Shown here: positions 18,813-30,100 of the stretch, one piece after another | Position numbering within the stretch: the stretch's first letter is position 1 | Layout of the letters: each line of letters starts with the position of its first letter | Origin: Closterium sp. NIES-65 | Lineage: Eukaryota; Streptophyta; Zygnematophyceae; Desmidiales; Closteriaceae | NCBI GenBank assembly: GCA_948144175.1 | Contig: CANXME010002654.1 | Coordinates: 310,001-374,000 of the forward strand | Direction of reading: 5' to 3' | Length of the DNA: 64,000 nucleotides | Notes under the pieces: generated by a model | Databases searched by the model: none | The model's input: the letters and a program-made list of their open reading frames with translations, nothing else | What the model was told of the DNA's origin: nothing | Made by a program: the position numbers and the translations under genes

Positions 18813-20880
18813 TGCTCGCTACGGATCCCTATACGCGCGACCTCATCCTCACCTACGCTCCTCCAGACACACCCGTCGAGTTGCATGAATACCTCGGACG
18901 AGCTCGCTCGATCAACGGCATCTACGTTCTAACTTCCAGGCCTCATCAGACAAACTTGTTGACCTCGTTCCTCTGGACTTTTGGTTCATGAACATAGAAT
19001 TATGGCAGCATCCAGACGTTCGACCATGGATCCGCCGCGGTCCTCACCCTGAGGAGATAAACCTGCACCAACTCGGTCCTGATGGCATTTGCACCACCTG
19101 CTTCACACCCACGGCAAGCCGCACGGAAGAAGTTGAAAAAGATATCGCGGCGATTCAAGAGGCGGAAAGCACCAAGGTGGAACCTACAGGCATGATGGAA
19201 ATGGAACTAGCCATCACCACCCAAGGTTGGGGGACTAGCGCATGGGGTGAAACCGAGCGCCGAGATCTCGGCGAAGGCGATCTCACTAAAGATGAACTTG
19301 AGGCGGTCGAACAGAAATGGCAGCTGAGAAACCGTTCCCACAAGTCGCCGTTCCACTCGGTCGCCCCCCACGTAATCCTCCGTCACCTCCCCATCCATTG
19401 TATTGCTGGGATAATCCCTGGTCGAAGATTGGGGAGGGGAATGTACCAGGAACTCCACCCTGTGACGCGCTTGGTCCAATCTCCCGCCCAGATCCATTCG
19501 CTCGCTTTATCGAGGGCACCAGGACTTTGCTCAACATCATCCCAGATCGTGACTTTCTCGCGCTCTACCTCACAATGGCACCTGCGGAAGGGGAGACAGC
19601 AGAAGCAGATGCAGAGGAGTAGGACAACAAAGCAGAACCAGAAGAAGAAGAAGTCCCTGTGCTCCAAATTCCCCATGAGACGGAAGCAGAGGCGGTAGAA
19701 TACCACGCACGTTACATGCACACCCCGGTATTCGCGCAGAGGATGATCAGCGACTCGGCCATCCTTCGCGTCAGACATTCAACAACTGCCTCCGCGCTAA
19801 AGTTTTTCTGCCAGGAGCACTGCTGCACCCTGACGACACGGAACCACTCAGCACGTCACACCCAACCACCTGCACCATCTACCCCACTGCGGCTCTCACG
19901 TACCAGGCCTACCCCTTCCTGGAGCCTAGCACCAATCGCTACAAGAAACTGCAGAAAGTCTACATCGATTTCATCATGCTCACCTTCGGCGGCATCAACG
20001 GCGAACGATACACACCCACCTTCGTGAACGCATACTCACGTCACATCTAGATCGCCAACGTCGACATTCGCTCCAAGGCTTCTGAAGTCTTCCGCATCTG
20101 GCTCGCACACGCGCAACAACAATCGGGGAAGAAACTGAAAATCTGGGAGACTAATGGCGCCAAAGAATTTCGCAGTCACGAACTGGAGAGCGTTGTCGCA
20201 GAAAAGGGGATCAAGCATCAGATCTCTCTCCCCTACGCTCACCAGCAAAATGGCGTCGCTGAGCAGGTCAACCGCACCCTCATGACGAATGTACGCGCCC
20301 GCATGAACCACTCCGACCTACCCAAGAAATACTGGCCGTACGCTATGAACCACGCAGTGCGCATGCACAACCTCCTCTCCACCACGCCAAACAGAGGTAA
20401 TCTCTCCCCGCATATGAAGTGGACCGGCTCAAGAGGAGACACCTCCATGCTGAGGGTCTGGGGATGCATGGTGCATTATCGGCCGACTTCGGCCACAACC
20501 GGCAAGTTCACTCACCGCGCACGCTAGGGAGTCCACCTAGGGCTCAGTCACGGGTACCAGGGTTGGCTGATTCTTGACATTGACAACAAGCAGATCGTCC
20601 CCGCTTGAGATGTTCTCTTCTACGAGCGTCTCTCCTTGGAGCAGTGGATCGAAGATCAATGCCGCAACATCGCGCGAGCCTACACCAACAGCAATCGCAG
20701 CTTTGCATCTCCGGAGGACAAGGCAGCAGCAGCAGCACTCGACCGCGACCTCGCCGACGAACATCTCGACGTTCCACCACACCCACGCGACGACGACGAC
20801 GACGATGATGACGCTGTCACACCCACACCAGGACCATCGCGATCAGCCCAGCACTTCTTCGCCTGCCTACGAGAGCAATG
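18813..20880 (+). pseudogene. C integrase, with long insert before the core
   Basis: The GAG-pre-integrase part is recognisable near 19040-19105 (HPEEINLHQLGPDGICTTC). The catalytic core appears only from about 19960 (KVYIDFIMLTFGG). The second catalytic block reads ETNGAKEF (about 20150) instead of TDNGGEF, so that Asp is lost. The third is intact (HQQNGVAEQVNRTL, about 20245). The C-terminal part (SPHMKWTGSRGDTSMLRVWG, HLGLSHGYQGWL) is typical of Copia. About 850 bp of acidic, Glu- and Pro-rich sequence (19110-19950) sits between zinc part and core, longer than usual. Several stops break the frame. Confidence 0.7.
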
Positions 20881-20939
20881 ATGATGATGTGGTGTAGGTC
20901 ACCACCACAGACACCACCAATGTGTCCGGCCTGTAGCTT

Positions 20940-21724
20940 CTTGGCCTACACACATCTGTCACTACCCTCGCGCGCGCCGTCGTGCCCAAGAACCTTCGTC
21001 AGGCCCTAACTGGTCCTCACGCCAAGGAGTAGCATGCTGCTATGGACGCGGGGCTGAGGCCTTTGGAATCACGTGACACATGGATCCTGGTCGATCGTGA
21101 AGCAGTGAAGGGGAGGAAGGTGCTAAGAGCTAAGGGGGTTCTTTCGTCTGAAAAATAACGCTGCCGGCACCATTGAGTGCTCCAAGGAAAGCTGGGTAAT
21201 ACGCGAGTACGATAAGCGCCATGGTATTGACTTTGATCAAACCTTCGCTCTCGTCAGCCGCCACACGTCCGTCATGATTCTATTCGCCATCGCCGCCGCC
21301 TAAGCACTTGAATGCGTTTTTGTACGCGTTGGTGGATGCAACCATCTTCGTGGAGCAGCCACACACCTACGGGGAAGGAGACCCCACGGTTTGTCAGCTG
21401 AAAAAATCCCTCTATGGGATAAAGCAGGCGCCGCGCCTCTGGCAAAAGCATCTACACAAAATTCTCCTCGAAATCGGCTTCAAGCAGCTGCCGCACGACC
21501 CGGGAATGTACCGCCTCCACTTCAACGGCAATTACATCCTCCTGACCGTCTACGTCAATGGCCTTCTCTACACTGGCACCTGTAACAAGCTTCTGTATCA
21601 GTTCGAGGAGAACCTGGCGCAGCGCGTCGACACCGCCATCAACCACAACGTCACACAGTTTCTGGGGCTGAACATCACCTACGCGACAAAAGCAATTCAT
21701 ATGTCAGCCTCCAAGTGTGCAGAG
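20940..21724 (+). pseudogene. C reverse transcriptase, first part
   Basis: The N-terminal RT part (WILVDREAVKGRKVLRAKGV, GIDFDQTFALVSRHTSV) has frameshifts between 21130 and 21300. From 21308 the frame is clean: PTVCQLKKSLYGIKQAPRLW, and the catalytic motif YVNG in place of YVDD (21551-21562), so both catalytic Asp are lost. E3 interrupts it after IHMSASKCAE. Confidence 0.82.
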
Positions 21725-21854
21725 TGTCAAAATTAGAAGGAAGAAAGAGGATTGAACTAGCAAGAATGAGGATACAAATAGCAAACCCTAGAAGGGTTGT
21801 ACTCGCTATAGAGCACCCCACTACAGGCTAGAACAATAAGATAATATTCTGACA
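21725..21854 (-). repeat. E3 3' LTR
   Basis: TG..CA ends on the minus strand, followed inside by the polypurine tract (CACCCCCATAGCCAAAGTGG on the plus strand). Confidence 0.9.
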
Positions 21855-22559
21855 CACCCCCATAGCCAAAGTGGGGTGTAATCAGCAGAGCAGGCAAAGC
21901 AAAACAAGCTCAGGGTGGATCACAATGTCACCACACATTCTGAGCACAAGTTCAAGAAGAAATAGTTTAGAGTTCACAATGATAAGCAAAGCTAGTGGTA
22001 GTCACAACGGGCAAGTGAGGAGGAGGAGGGAGAGTGAGGGGAGAGGAGACAGGAGGCGACGGCTGAAGCTGCAGACACACGGGCAACAGGAGGCAGACTG
22101 GCACAGCGGCTACCGGACAGCGCCCGGACTACAGGAGTAACAGGCCCCGCGGCTCAAATAGCGGCGGACGGGCAACGGACCCACGGGCGGCTGGCACAGC
22201 TGGCTACGACTGGGCTACCGGGACAGCGCCCCGGACTACAGGTGCTGCTGACGACAAACTGGCAACCTCCGCTCATCCTCCCGCACACAGTCCCACCCCC
22301 CTGATACACACCCACTGCTACACCACTAGCTCTACTCCCACGCACCCCCCTTAAACCCTAAACCCAGTCTCCCACACAACCACCCCCCTCAGCGACAGCT
22401 GCAGCAGTGGGAGACGAAGGAGGAGGAGGAGAAAGGGAGGAAGGCACACCGACCACCCCCATACCCGCCACCCCACAGCTCGCCCCTCCCGTCGTCCGTC
22501 GTGGCGACCTGAGGGGGCCGCAAGCGGCCCCCTCAGGCGCCACGACGGACGACGGGAAA

Positions 22560-23100
22560 TGGCAGGGAGGGGGGGGGGGGGGGGGTGGCGGGGCCGCGAC
22601 GGTCAGGGCGGGGCCGCGACAGGTAGGGCGGGGCCGCGAAGGTAGGGCGGGGCCGCAACGGTCGGGGCGGGGCCGCGACGTAGGGCGGGGCCGCTTCGAG
22701 GGGCGGGGCCGCGACACAGGGCGGGGCCGCGACGTAGGGCGGGGCCGCGACGAGGGGCGGGGCCGCGACGAGGGGCGGGGCCGCGACGGTCGGGCAGGGC
22801 CGCGACGTAGGGCGGGGCCGCAACGGTCGGGCAGGGCCGCTTCGAGGGGCGGGGCCGCGACACAGGGCGGGGCCGCGACGAGGGGCAGGGCCGCGACGTA
22901 GGGTGGGGCCGCGACGGTCGGGCAGGGCCGCGACGTAGGGCGGGGCCGCGACGTAGAGCAGACGCCCGCCGCGCGCCCCGGGGCGCACAGCGGGCAAAGA
23001 ACCGCCGCGCGCCCCGGGGCGCACGGCGGGCAGAAAACCGCCGCGCGCCTCGGGGCGCACGGCGGGAAGGAAAACCGCCGCGCGCCTCGGGGCGCACGGC
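22560..23100 (-). repeat. E3 GC minisatellite and leader hairpins
   Basis: About 17 copies of GGGGCGGGGCCGCGACGWR-like units (22590-22960) are followed by four inverted-repeat units (22970-23100) next to the primer-binding site. A G-run of 17-18 bases lies at about 22567-22584. No protein is supported. Confidence 0.85.
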
Positions 23101-23181
23101 GGGAAGGAAAGGTAGCAGCGGAAGCGAGGTGGAAACCCACCCACAGGATCGATCCAAGGGGATCGACCTGCTCTGATAGCA

Positions 23182-23311
23182 TGTCAAAGTTAGAAGAAAG
23201 AAAGAGGATTGAACTAGCAAGAATGAGGATACAAATAGCAAACCCTAGAAGGGTTGTACTCGCTATAGAGCACCCCACTACAGGCTAGAACAATAAGATA
23301 ATATTCTGACA
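23182..23311 (-). repeat. E3 5' LTR
   Basis: It is the partner of 21725-21854, with the PBS complement GCTCTGATAGCA just to its left (23170-23181). Confidence 0.9.
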
Positions 23312-23316
23312 CAGAG

Positions 23317-23642
23317 CAGCAGGGGGAACACTTCAACATCTCACCCGCACCACTGTCAATCCCTTACCGCAACCCTAGTGCAAACTACAAATTGGACAAC
23401 AAACCTTTCTCGCCCACAGGACTCCAACTATACCAGCAGCAACTGGGGTGCCTACTGCTTGCCTCTGTGACATGCCAACCCGACCTTTCGTACATTGCCA
23501 GCCAGCTGGCACAGTACTCTTGTAAGCAGTAGCTGAAAACCAGCTGGACCTGAAGCGCGGCCTGCACTACTTCATTTCGACATCTGACATCGGGCTCTCC
23601 TACTCTACGCTGACGTCAACCTCCTTCAACCTCAACGGCTAC
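23317..23642 (+). pseudogene. C RT end and RNase H start
   Basis: After E3 the C frame continues with SIPYRNPSANYKLDNKPFSP and then YQQQLGCLLLASVTCQPDLS, the Copia RT-RNase H connection. Stops occur near 23528. The sequence reaches LNGY at the B target site GCTAC (23638-23642). It resumes across B with MDADHATDP, the first catalytic Asp of RNase H. Confidence 0.75.
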
Positions 23643-23664
23643 TGTTGGTGCAACCCTACTGTTG
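23643..23664 (+). repeat. B 5' LTR, first 22 bp
   Basis: TGTTGGTGCAACCCTAC matches the start of the B 3' LTR at 42989. A4 follows after TGTTG. Confidence 0.88.
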
Positions 23665-23796
23665 TGTCAGAACTTATAGCTTACTTGTTTCTGTAGGCTA
23701 TAGTGGGGTATCCCATAGGGGGTACAACCCAATTAGGGTTTCCTATTTGTACTCACTTCGTTCATAGTCATTCCACTTCTCGTTCGTACTTTCTCA
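23665..23796 (+). repeat. A4 5' LTR (132 bp)
   Basis: It starts TGTCAGAACTTATAGC and ends CTTTCTCA. It includes GGGGGTACAACCCAATTAGG, the core shared by family A and, in weaker form, by E. Confidence 0.95.
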
Positions 23797-23815
23797 TGGA
23801 ATCAGAGCAGGTCCC
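23797..23815 (+). other. A4 primer-binding site
   Basis: TGGAATCAGAGCAGGTCCC follows the LTR without a gap and is complementary to the 3' end of initiator tRNA-Met with few mismatches. Confidence 0.85.
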
Positions 23816-23832
23816 TTCCTAGGGCCTGTTCC

Positions 23833-23864
23833 TAGGGCCCACCGAAGCGCGCCCCGAGGCGCGC
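23833..23864 (+). promoter_or_regulatory. Conserved leader motif and GC hairpin of A4
   Basis: TAGGGCCCACC (23833-23843) recurs at the same place in A2, A3 and F. It is followed by a perfect 7-bp stem GCGCGCC-CCGA-GGCGCGC (23847-23864). Position between PBS and gag suggests an RNA packaging or dimerisation signal; this is inference. Confidence 0.45.
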
Positions 23865-23879
23865 ATTTTTTTAGCGACC

Positions 23880-24570
23880 CTCCGAGTCGCCCCTCCCGTC
23901 GTGCTCCCGCTTAGGCCCCTCGTCGGCCCCTGCTTAGGCCCCTCGTCGGCCCCGCGTACCCCTCGTCGGCCCCGCGTAGGCCCCACGTACCCCTCGTCGG
24001 CCCCGCGTACCCCTCGTCGGCCCCGCGTACCCCTCGTCGGCCCCGCGTAGGCCCCGCGTACCCCTCGTCGGCCCCACGTAGGCCCCGCGTAGGCCCCGCG
24101 TACCCCTCGTCGGCCCCGCGTAGGCCCCGCGTACCCCTCGTCGACCCCGCGTACCCCTCGTCGGCCCCGCGTAGGCCCCGCCCAGGCCCCGAGCTGGCCC
24201 CACTTAGGCCCGCCACCGGCCCCTCCTACAGCCCGCCGGCCCGCCTAGGCCCCACTTCGGCCCCTCGTCGGCCCCACTACAGCCCGCACCGGCCCCTGCT
24301 ACAGCCCGCCACCGGCCCTGCTACAGCCGCCACCGGCCCCTACTACAGCCCGCCGCCGGCCCTGCTACAGCCCGCCACCGGCCCTGCTACAGCCGCCACC
24401 GGCCCCTGCTACAGCCCGCCACCGGCCCTGCTACAGCCCACCACCGGCCCTGCTACAGCCGCCACCGGCCCCTGCTACAGCCCGCCGCCGGCCCTGCTAC
24501 AGCCCGCCGCCGGCCCTGCTACAGCCCGCCACCGGCCCTGCTACAGCCCACCACCGGCCCTGCTGCAGCC
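23880..24570 (+). repeat. A4 leader tandem repeats
   Basis: A first array alternates CCCCTCGTCGGCCCCGCGTA and GGCCCCGCGTA modules (about 23900-24190). A second array repeats CTACAGCCCGCCACCGGCCC with variants (about 24215-24565). Neither resembles the leader arrays of A2 or A3. Gly/Arg-rich frames on the minus strand are by-products. Confidence 0.88.
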
Positions 24571-24791
24571 CGCCGTGCTGCACGTGAGCAGCCCCAGCAG
24601 CCCGCGCCGCCCGTGAGCCCCTACGCCACCCGAGCCGCGCGAGACGCCCGAGCCGCCCGAGCCGCCCGAGCCGCCCGAGCCGCCTAAGCCACGCGAGCCA
24701 CCTGAGGAGCCATGCTGCTGTCCCTGAGCTGTGTTCCTCTGCTGCTGACCTACCCGACTCTTCCAGCCCGGTGAGACTTTCAGCTGCTGCC

Positions 24792-25865
24792 ATGGCCACC
24801 CCCAATGTTCTTACTTTTGACGCTGCGGGGAGGGCCATTGACTTTGCCGTCTGGATTGAAGACCTGCAGCTGTACTTACTGTGTGATGCGATAGATGAGG
24901 TCTCTCTCTTTGACTTTGTCTCTGGAGCTGTCCCTGCCCCGCCTGCTGATGCTGACTCTGCCGTTCGCTCCAAGTGGGCGACCCGCGATGCTGCTGCACG
25001 TCTTGCTGTGCGTCGCCACCTCCCTTCCTCTGAGCGTGCCCACTTTAGTCAGTGCAAGACCGCTCAGGCCTTGTACGACGCTGTAGTTGCACGCTACTCC
25101 TCCCCTTCCTCCGCTACCCTTAGCCGTCTCATGCTACCGTTTCTCTTCCCTGACCTCGCTTCCTTTCCCACTGTCGCTGACCTCGTTACCCACCTCCGCG
25201 CTAGTGACGCTCGCTACCGCGCTGCCCTTCCTGCTGAGTTCCGCGCCGCAAACCCTCCTCCCATGTATATCACTCTCTACTTTCTCGTCACCCGTCTTCC
25301 TGAGTCCCTTCGTGTCGTTAGGGACCAGTTTCTCTCTGTCTGTCCCACCACCCTCACTGTCGACCTCCTTGAGGAGTCCCTGCTAGCGGCTGAGAAGAGT
25401 ATTGTCGCTGTAGGGGCCTCTAGGGGTGACCCTCGCACCCCCATCTTTGAGGGGTGTTCTCCTTCCCCCCTGCTGCCCTCTGTCGCCTCTGCTGCTACGG
25501 CCGACCTCGCTGGTTTTGAGTCGGTCGGTGCGGCGTCTGCCCCCAGCGGCAGACGCCGCTCTGGCAAGGGCAAGGGGGGCAAGGGAGCGGGTGGATCTAG
25601 AGGAGGCAGTGGCGGAGGAGGTGGGGGTGGCGGGGGGAGTGGGGGTGGCGGTGGAGGTGGTGGCGGCAGTGGAGGTACTAGTGGCGGCGGTGGAGGCGGA
25701 GGTGGCGGCGGAGGTGGTAGCGGAGGAGGCGGTGGGAGCGGTGGGAGCGACGGTCCTGGTGGGGGAGGTGGCGGTGGAGACGGGGGTGGCGGTGGAGGCG
25801 GGGGTGGTGGTGGAGGCGGGGGTCGGAGTGACTCGTCCCAGCGGAGCAGCTCTGGGGGTGGTCAG

Positions 25866-25900
<35 letters not shown>

Positions 25901-27164
25901 GCAGCAGCAGCAGCGCTCTCGCACCGTCCCCGGCCCTCAGCAGCTCCGTGAGTGGTACTTGCAGCGTCAGCGCGGTGGTGCTCTTGGTCCCTGCCCCTAC
26001 GTTCTTCGCACCGGTGACCGTGCGGGGGAGAGGTGTGGAGGCGCCCACGCAGCCCGTCGCTGCTTTGGCCGCCTGACCGACGCCTGGCGTCAGCAGTTTC
26101 CGGAGGCCGCTGAGATCCCCCGCTGGGGAGAGCTGTCTAGGGCTGGAGTAGCTATTTATGATCTTGACTTTGATGCTATTCTCTCTGCTATGTATGCTGT
26201 GACTGGTAGTGATGAGGATGACTGTTACCGGTGTTTCCCGCCCGACCCGGGCATTGGTACTGCCGCGTCAGGTACTAGTGAGGCTGCTGCTCTAGGTGCC
26301 AGTGCGTCTGTGCTCTCAGGTGCTGGTGAGTCTGCCCTCTCAGGTACTGTGTCGGCTTCGGCCTCTCACACCTTCACCCTTGACTCTGGAGCGTCTCGCT
26401 CCTTCTTTAGGGACCGCACCACTCTCACGCCGCTGAGTCGGCCGGTTGCAGTGTCCCTGGCTGACCCCTCTGGGGGGCCGGTCCTGGCTCGCTTCTCCAC
26501 TGTCCTCCCGTGTCCGGCGGCCCCCTCTGGCACCCTGACTGGTCTCTACCTCCCCTCGTTCTCGACGAACTTGGTGAGTGGTGCTGACCTCCAGGATGCG
26601 GGTGTCCACCAGTTCACCCCTGCTCGTCAGCGGGTGACCCACTGCACGGAGGAGGATACAGGTCGCCACCTGGCTACGTTTACACGTCGGCCAGGGTCGA
26701 GCCTGTACACACTGACCACTGCTTCTCCTCCAGGTGCTGAGTCTGGTAGGGTCCCTTCGTCTGGTCAGGTGTTTGCTGCAGCGTCCAGGTCTGGTCCTGA
26801 GTCTGCCCCCTGCTCGTGTCGTCGTCTGTCTCACGAGACCCTCCTCTGGCACCACCGCCTTAGCCACCCCTCTCTGCTTCGGCTCAGAGGCATGGCCTCG
26901 CGAGTCCTTGTGTCTGGTCTTCCCCGGTCTCTCCCTCCCCTTCCTCCGGGCCCTGGCCCCACCTGTGTCCCCTGTGTCGAGGGGCGCCAGCGTGCTGCCC
27001 CTCACTCCTCCCAGTTTCCTCCCACAGAGGCCCCGTTGCAGACGCTTCACATGGACGTGTGGGGCCCAGCCCGCGTCCGTGGACAGGGTCCGTGGTTGAC
27101 GACTACTCGCGTTACACCACAGTCTTCCCCTTGCGCAGCAAGGGTGAGGTCACTGAGGTGCTGA
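24792..27164 (+). pseudogene. A4 ORF1: Gag, protease, integrase N-terminus (frameshifted)
   Basis: The start MATPNVLTFDAAGRAIDF (ATG 24792) is chosen because it aligns with A2 and A3; an in-frame ATG lies 21 bp upstream. Residues 1-230 form the capsid part. Residues about 260-355 are Gly-rich from a GGT/GGC repeat, then a poly-Gln run (25867-25915). Instead of a CCHC knuckle there is a C-x13-C-x3-H-x4-C motif (residues about 401-423) followed by a conserved DAILSAMYA segment. The protease has HTFTLDSGAS (about residue 527). GAG-pre-integrase has LLWHHRLSHPS and CVPCVEG, and integrase starts HMDVWGPA. Near 27090 about 19 bases are missing compared with A6 and F, which throws translation out of frame to the stop at 27162-27164. 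Confidence 0.93.
25590..25920 (+). repeat. Poly-Gly and poly-Gln coding microsatellites in A4 gag
   Basis: GGT/GGC/GGA triplets code a Gly/Ser-rich segment of about 90 residues, and a CAG run codes Gln. They separate the capsid part from the C/H motif. The triplet nature keeps the frame. Confidence 0.9.
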
Positions 27165-30100
27165 TCGACTGGATCCGCGCAGCTCGTCTCCAGCTTCGGA
27201 GGAGCTTTGGCTCTGACTTCCCTGTTTTGCGTCTGCACTCGGACAGAGGTGGAGAGTTCTCCTCCGGCCTCCTGAGTGCCTACTGTCGTGTGCGAGGCAT
27301 CCGTCAGACCTTCACGCTTCCGGACTCACCGCAGCAAAATAGGATTGCTGAGCGCCGCATTGGCATGGTCATGGACGTCGCTCGTACGTCCATGATGCAT
27401 GCGGCTGCTCCCCATTTTCTGTGGCCGTTTGCGGTCAGGTACGCTGCGCACCAGATCAACCTCCACCCCAGGGTCTCTCGACCGGAGACCTCCCCAGCCC
27501 TGCTGTGGACGGGGAAGGTTGGCGATGCGTCGGCGTTCCGGGTCTGGGGATCTCGGGCGTTTGTTCGCGACCTGTCTGCGGACAAGCTGTCCCCTCGTGC
27601 TTCTCCCTGCGTCTTCCTGGGGTTCCCCCCCGACGCCCCTGGGTGGCAGTTTTACCACCCCACCTCTCGACGTGTTCTGTCCTCCCAGGACGTCACGTTC
27701 GACGAGTCGGTACCCTACTACCGCCTCTTCCCCTACCGCACTCCGTCCCTCCCCCCACCCCCGCTCTTCTTGGTACCAGGTCCCCCCCCGGTAGTCCCCC
27801 TCCCCCCTCAGGGTCCTGCCCCTTCAGGTGTGTCCCAGGTAGACGCGGTCGAGCCTGTCGAGGTCACTGGTGACTCTGGTGCTGCTGCGGGAGCTGAGCC
27901 TGGGGGTGCGGAGTCTGGGGGTGCTGAGCCTGGAGGTGCCGAGTCTGGGGGTGCTGATCCTGGGGGTGCTGAGCCTGGAGGTGCTGTGCCTGGGGGTGCT
28001 GAGCCTGGAGGTGCCGAGTCTGGGGGTGCTGTGCCTGGGGGTGCTGGGCCTGGGGGTGCTGAGCCTGGGAGTGCCGTGCCTGGAGGTGCTGTGCCTGGGG
28101 GTGCTTCGTCTCGCCGGGAGCCACTCTCCCCACAGGAGCTGCGTGAGTGGTTTGCCGGGCGCTGGAGGCGTGCTGCTGGTGCTGGTGGTTCTTCGGCTGC
28201 AGAGGGCACTGCTGCTGCGCGCCCCGCCGGCGCTCGTACTGTGGGTGCTGGAGCTGCTGAGTCTGAGAGTTCTCCTGGAGCTGGTCCTGCTGAGGGTGTT
28301 GGCGCTGAGCCTGCCGTTGGCGGCCCGACTGACAGTGCTCCTGGTGCTGCGGCTGGAGGTTCTGGTGCTGCTGGAGGTGCTGCTGGAGTGGGTGCTCCTG
28401 CCGGGGCTGCTGGTGCTGTTCCTGCTGTTTCTAGCGTCGCCGCGCGGCCCCGACCGTACTTCGTTCCGCTCCTGCAGCAGGTTCTTGGTCTTACACCTCC
28501 TCCTCCTCCCTTAGAGGGTCCGCAGCCTGTCCGGTCACAGCCACAGCTACAGCCTGCCTCCCCTTTGCCTGCTCCTTCTCCCTACTCTGGTCCTACTGGA
28601 GGTCTTACTGAGCGTCGTGAGCCTGCGTCTCGTCCTGTGTCGCCTGTTCGTACTGAGCGCGCTAGTGGTCGCGGGTCGCGTCAGCGTCCTCCTCCTGTCC
28701 CTGGCACGCACCGGAAGTCACTGCGTCCGTCCACTGCTCCTCTGCGTGCCCCTTTGCCTTCTCCTCCTGCTTCCTCTCTTCCTGCTCTTGCCGACCCGGA
28801 GTCGGACTCTCTTCGTGCTGCCAGTCCTACTGTCACGCGTCTCCTTGCTACTGCTGTCACTGACCCTTCCTTCGAGTCGTCTGCTGCGTCTGCCCTTGTC
28901 ACTGAGCTTGTCGACTTTGCTGCGCGCTGTCGTCTAGACTACGCTGCTCGTCTTGTCACTGAGTCTGAGTCCGCCTGTCCTCCGTCCGTCGGGGGTGAGT
29001 GTGCCCTTGGCACGGACGTCCTTGAGGACAGGCAGGAGGAGTTCCAGTGTCTGGCCGCCGCTTCACCTCGTCTCGCGTCTGTACTGCTAGCCCCTGAGGG
29101 AGACCCGGATGCACCAGACATCCCGACTCCGCGCTCTTACGCGGAGGCGATAGAGGGTCCCTACTCCTCTCAGTGGCAGGCAGCTATGGATGCAGAGATG
29201 GCTTCCTGGAAGTCCACAGGCACCTACGTTGACGCTGTTCCCCCTCCTGGGGCAAACATCGTCAGTGGCATGTGGATTTTCAGGGTGAAGCGGCCGCCGG
29301 GTTCTCCGCCTGTCTTCAAGGCGCGTTACGTGGCTCGTGGCTTCAGTCAGCGGCAGGGGGTTGACTACTTTCAGACCTTCTCCCCCACCCCGAAGATGAC
29401 CACTCTTCGGGTTCTGCTACACGTTGCTGCTCACCGTGACTACGAGCTGCACTCTCTCGACTTCAGCACAGCTTTCTTGCAGGGCAGCCTGCACGAGGAG
29501 ATCTGGCTGCGTCGCCCACCTGGCTTCACTGGGTCTTTCCCTCCTGGTACCCAGTGGAGTCTCCGGCGTCCAGTCTACGGTCTCCGCCAGGCGCCACGTG
29601 AGTGGCACGACACACTGAGGACTACGCTCGCGGCACTTGGGTTTGCTCCTTCCACTGCCGACCCGTCGCTGTTTCTGCGCACCGACACCTCTCTGCCGCC
29701 GTTCTACATCCTCGTGTACGTCGACGACTTGGTCTTTGCCACAGCTGACACTGCTGGACTCGCCTACGTGAAGTCCGAGCTGCAGAAGAGACACACGTGC
29801 ACTGACCTGGGTGAACTGCGCAGCTACCTTGGCTTGCAGATCACCCGGGACAGAGCACGCCGCACCATTACCCTGACTCAGTCACACATGGTGCAGCAGG
29901 TCCTTCAGCGCTTCGGCTTCACGTACTCCTCGCCTCAGGCCACTCCTCTGCCTACTCGCCACTCGCTCTCAGCTCTGCCTTCGGATGAGTCCGTAGAGTC
30001 GAGTGGCCCGTTTGCAGAGCTTGTTGGCTGCCTCATGTACCTGATGACCTGCACACGACCTGACCTCGCATACCCTCTTAGCATTCTCGCACGCTTTGTT

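Larger units (their letters stand above)
21725..23311 (-). mobile_element. E3, non-autonomous LTR element (1,587 bp)
   Basis: LTRs at 21725-21854 and 23182-23311 (130 bp) differ at two positions by eye. The target duplication CAGAG is at 21720-21724 and 23312-23316. The minus-strand order and the inner 3' part are nearly the same as in E2; the repeat part differs (no 61-bp units, more 19-21-bp units). It lies in the C pol gene in the same orientation as E2. Confidence 0.92.

Noticed and set aside
19000-19900. Separate host gene between C protease and integrase core
   Set aside because: It lies collinear inside C with no target duplication or own start, and frames are broken; kept as an insert in integrase.
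23911-24216. Gly/Arg-rich minus-strand frames
   Set aside because: By-products of the A4 leader repeats.
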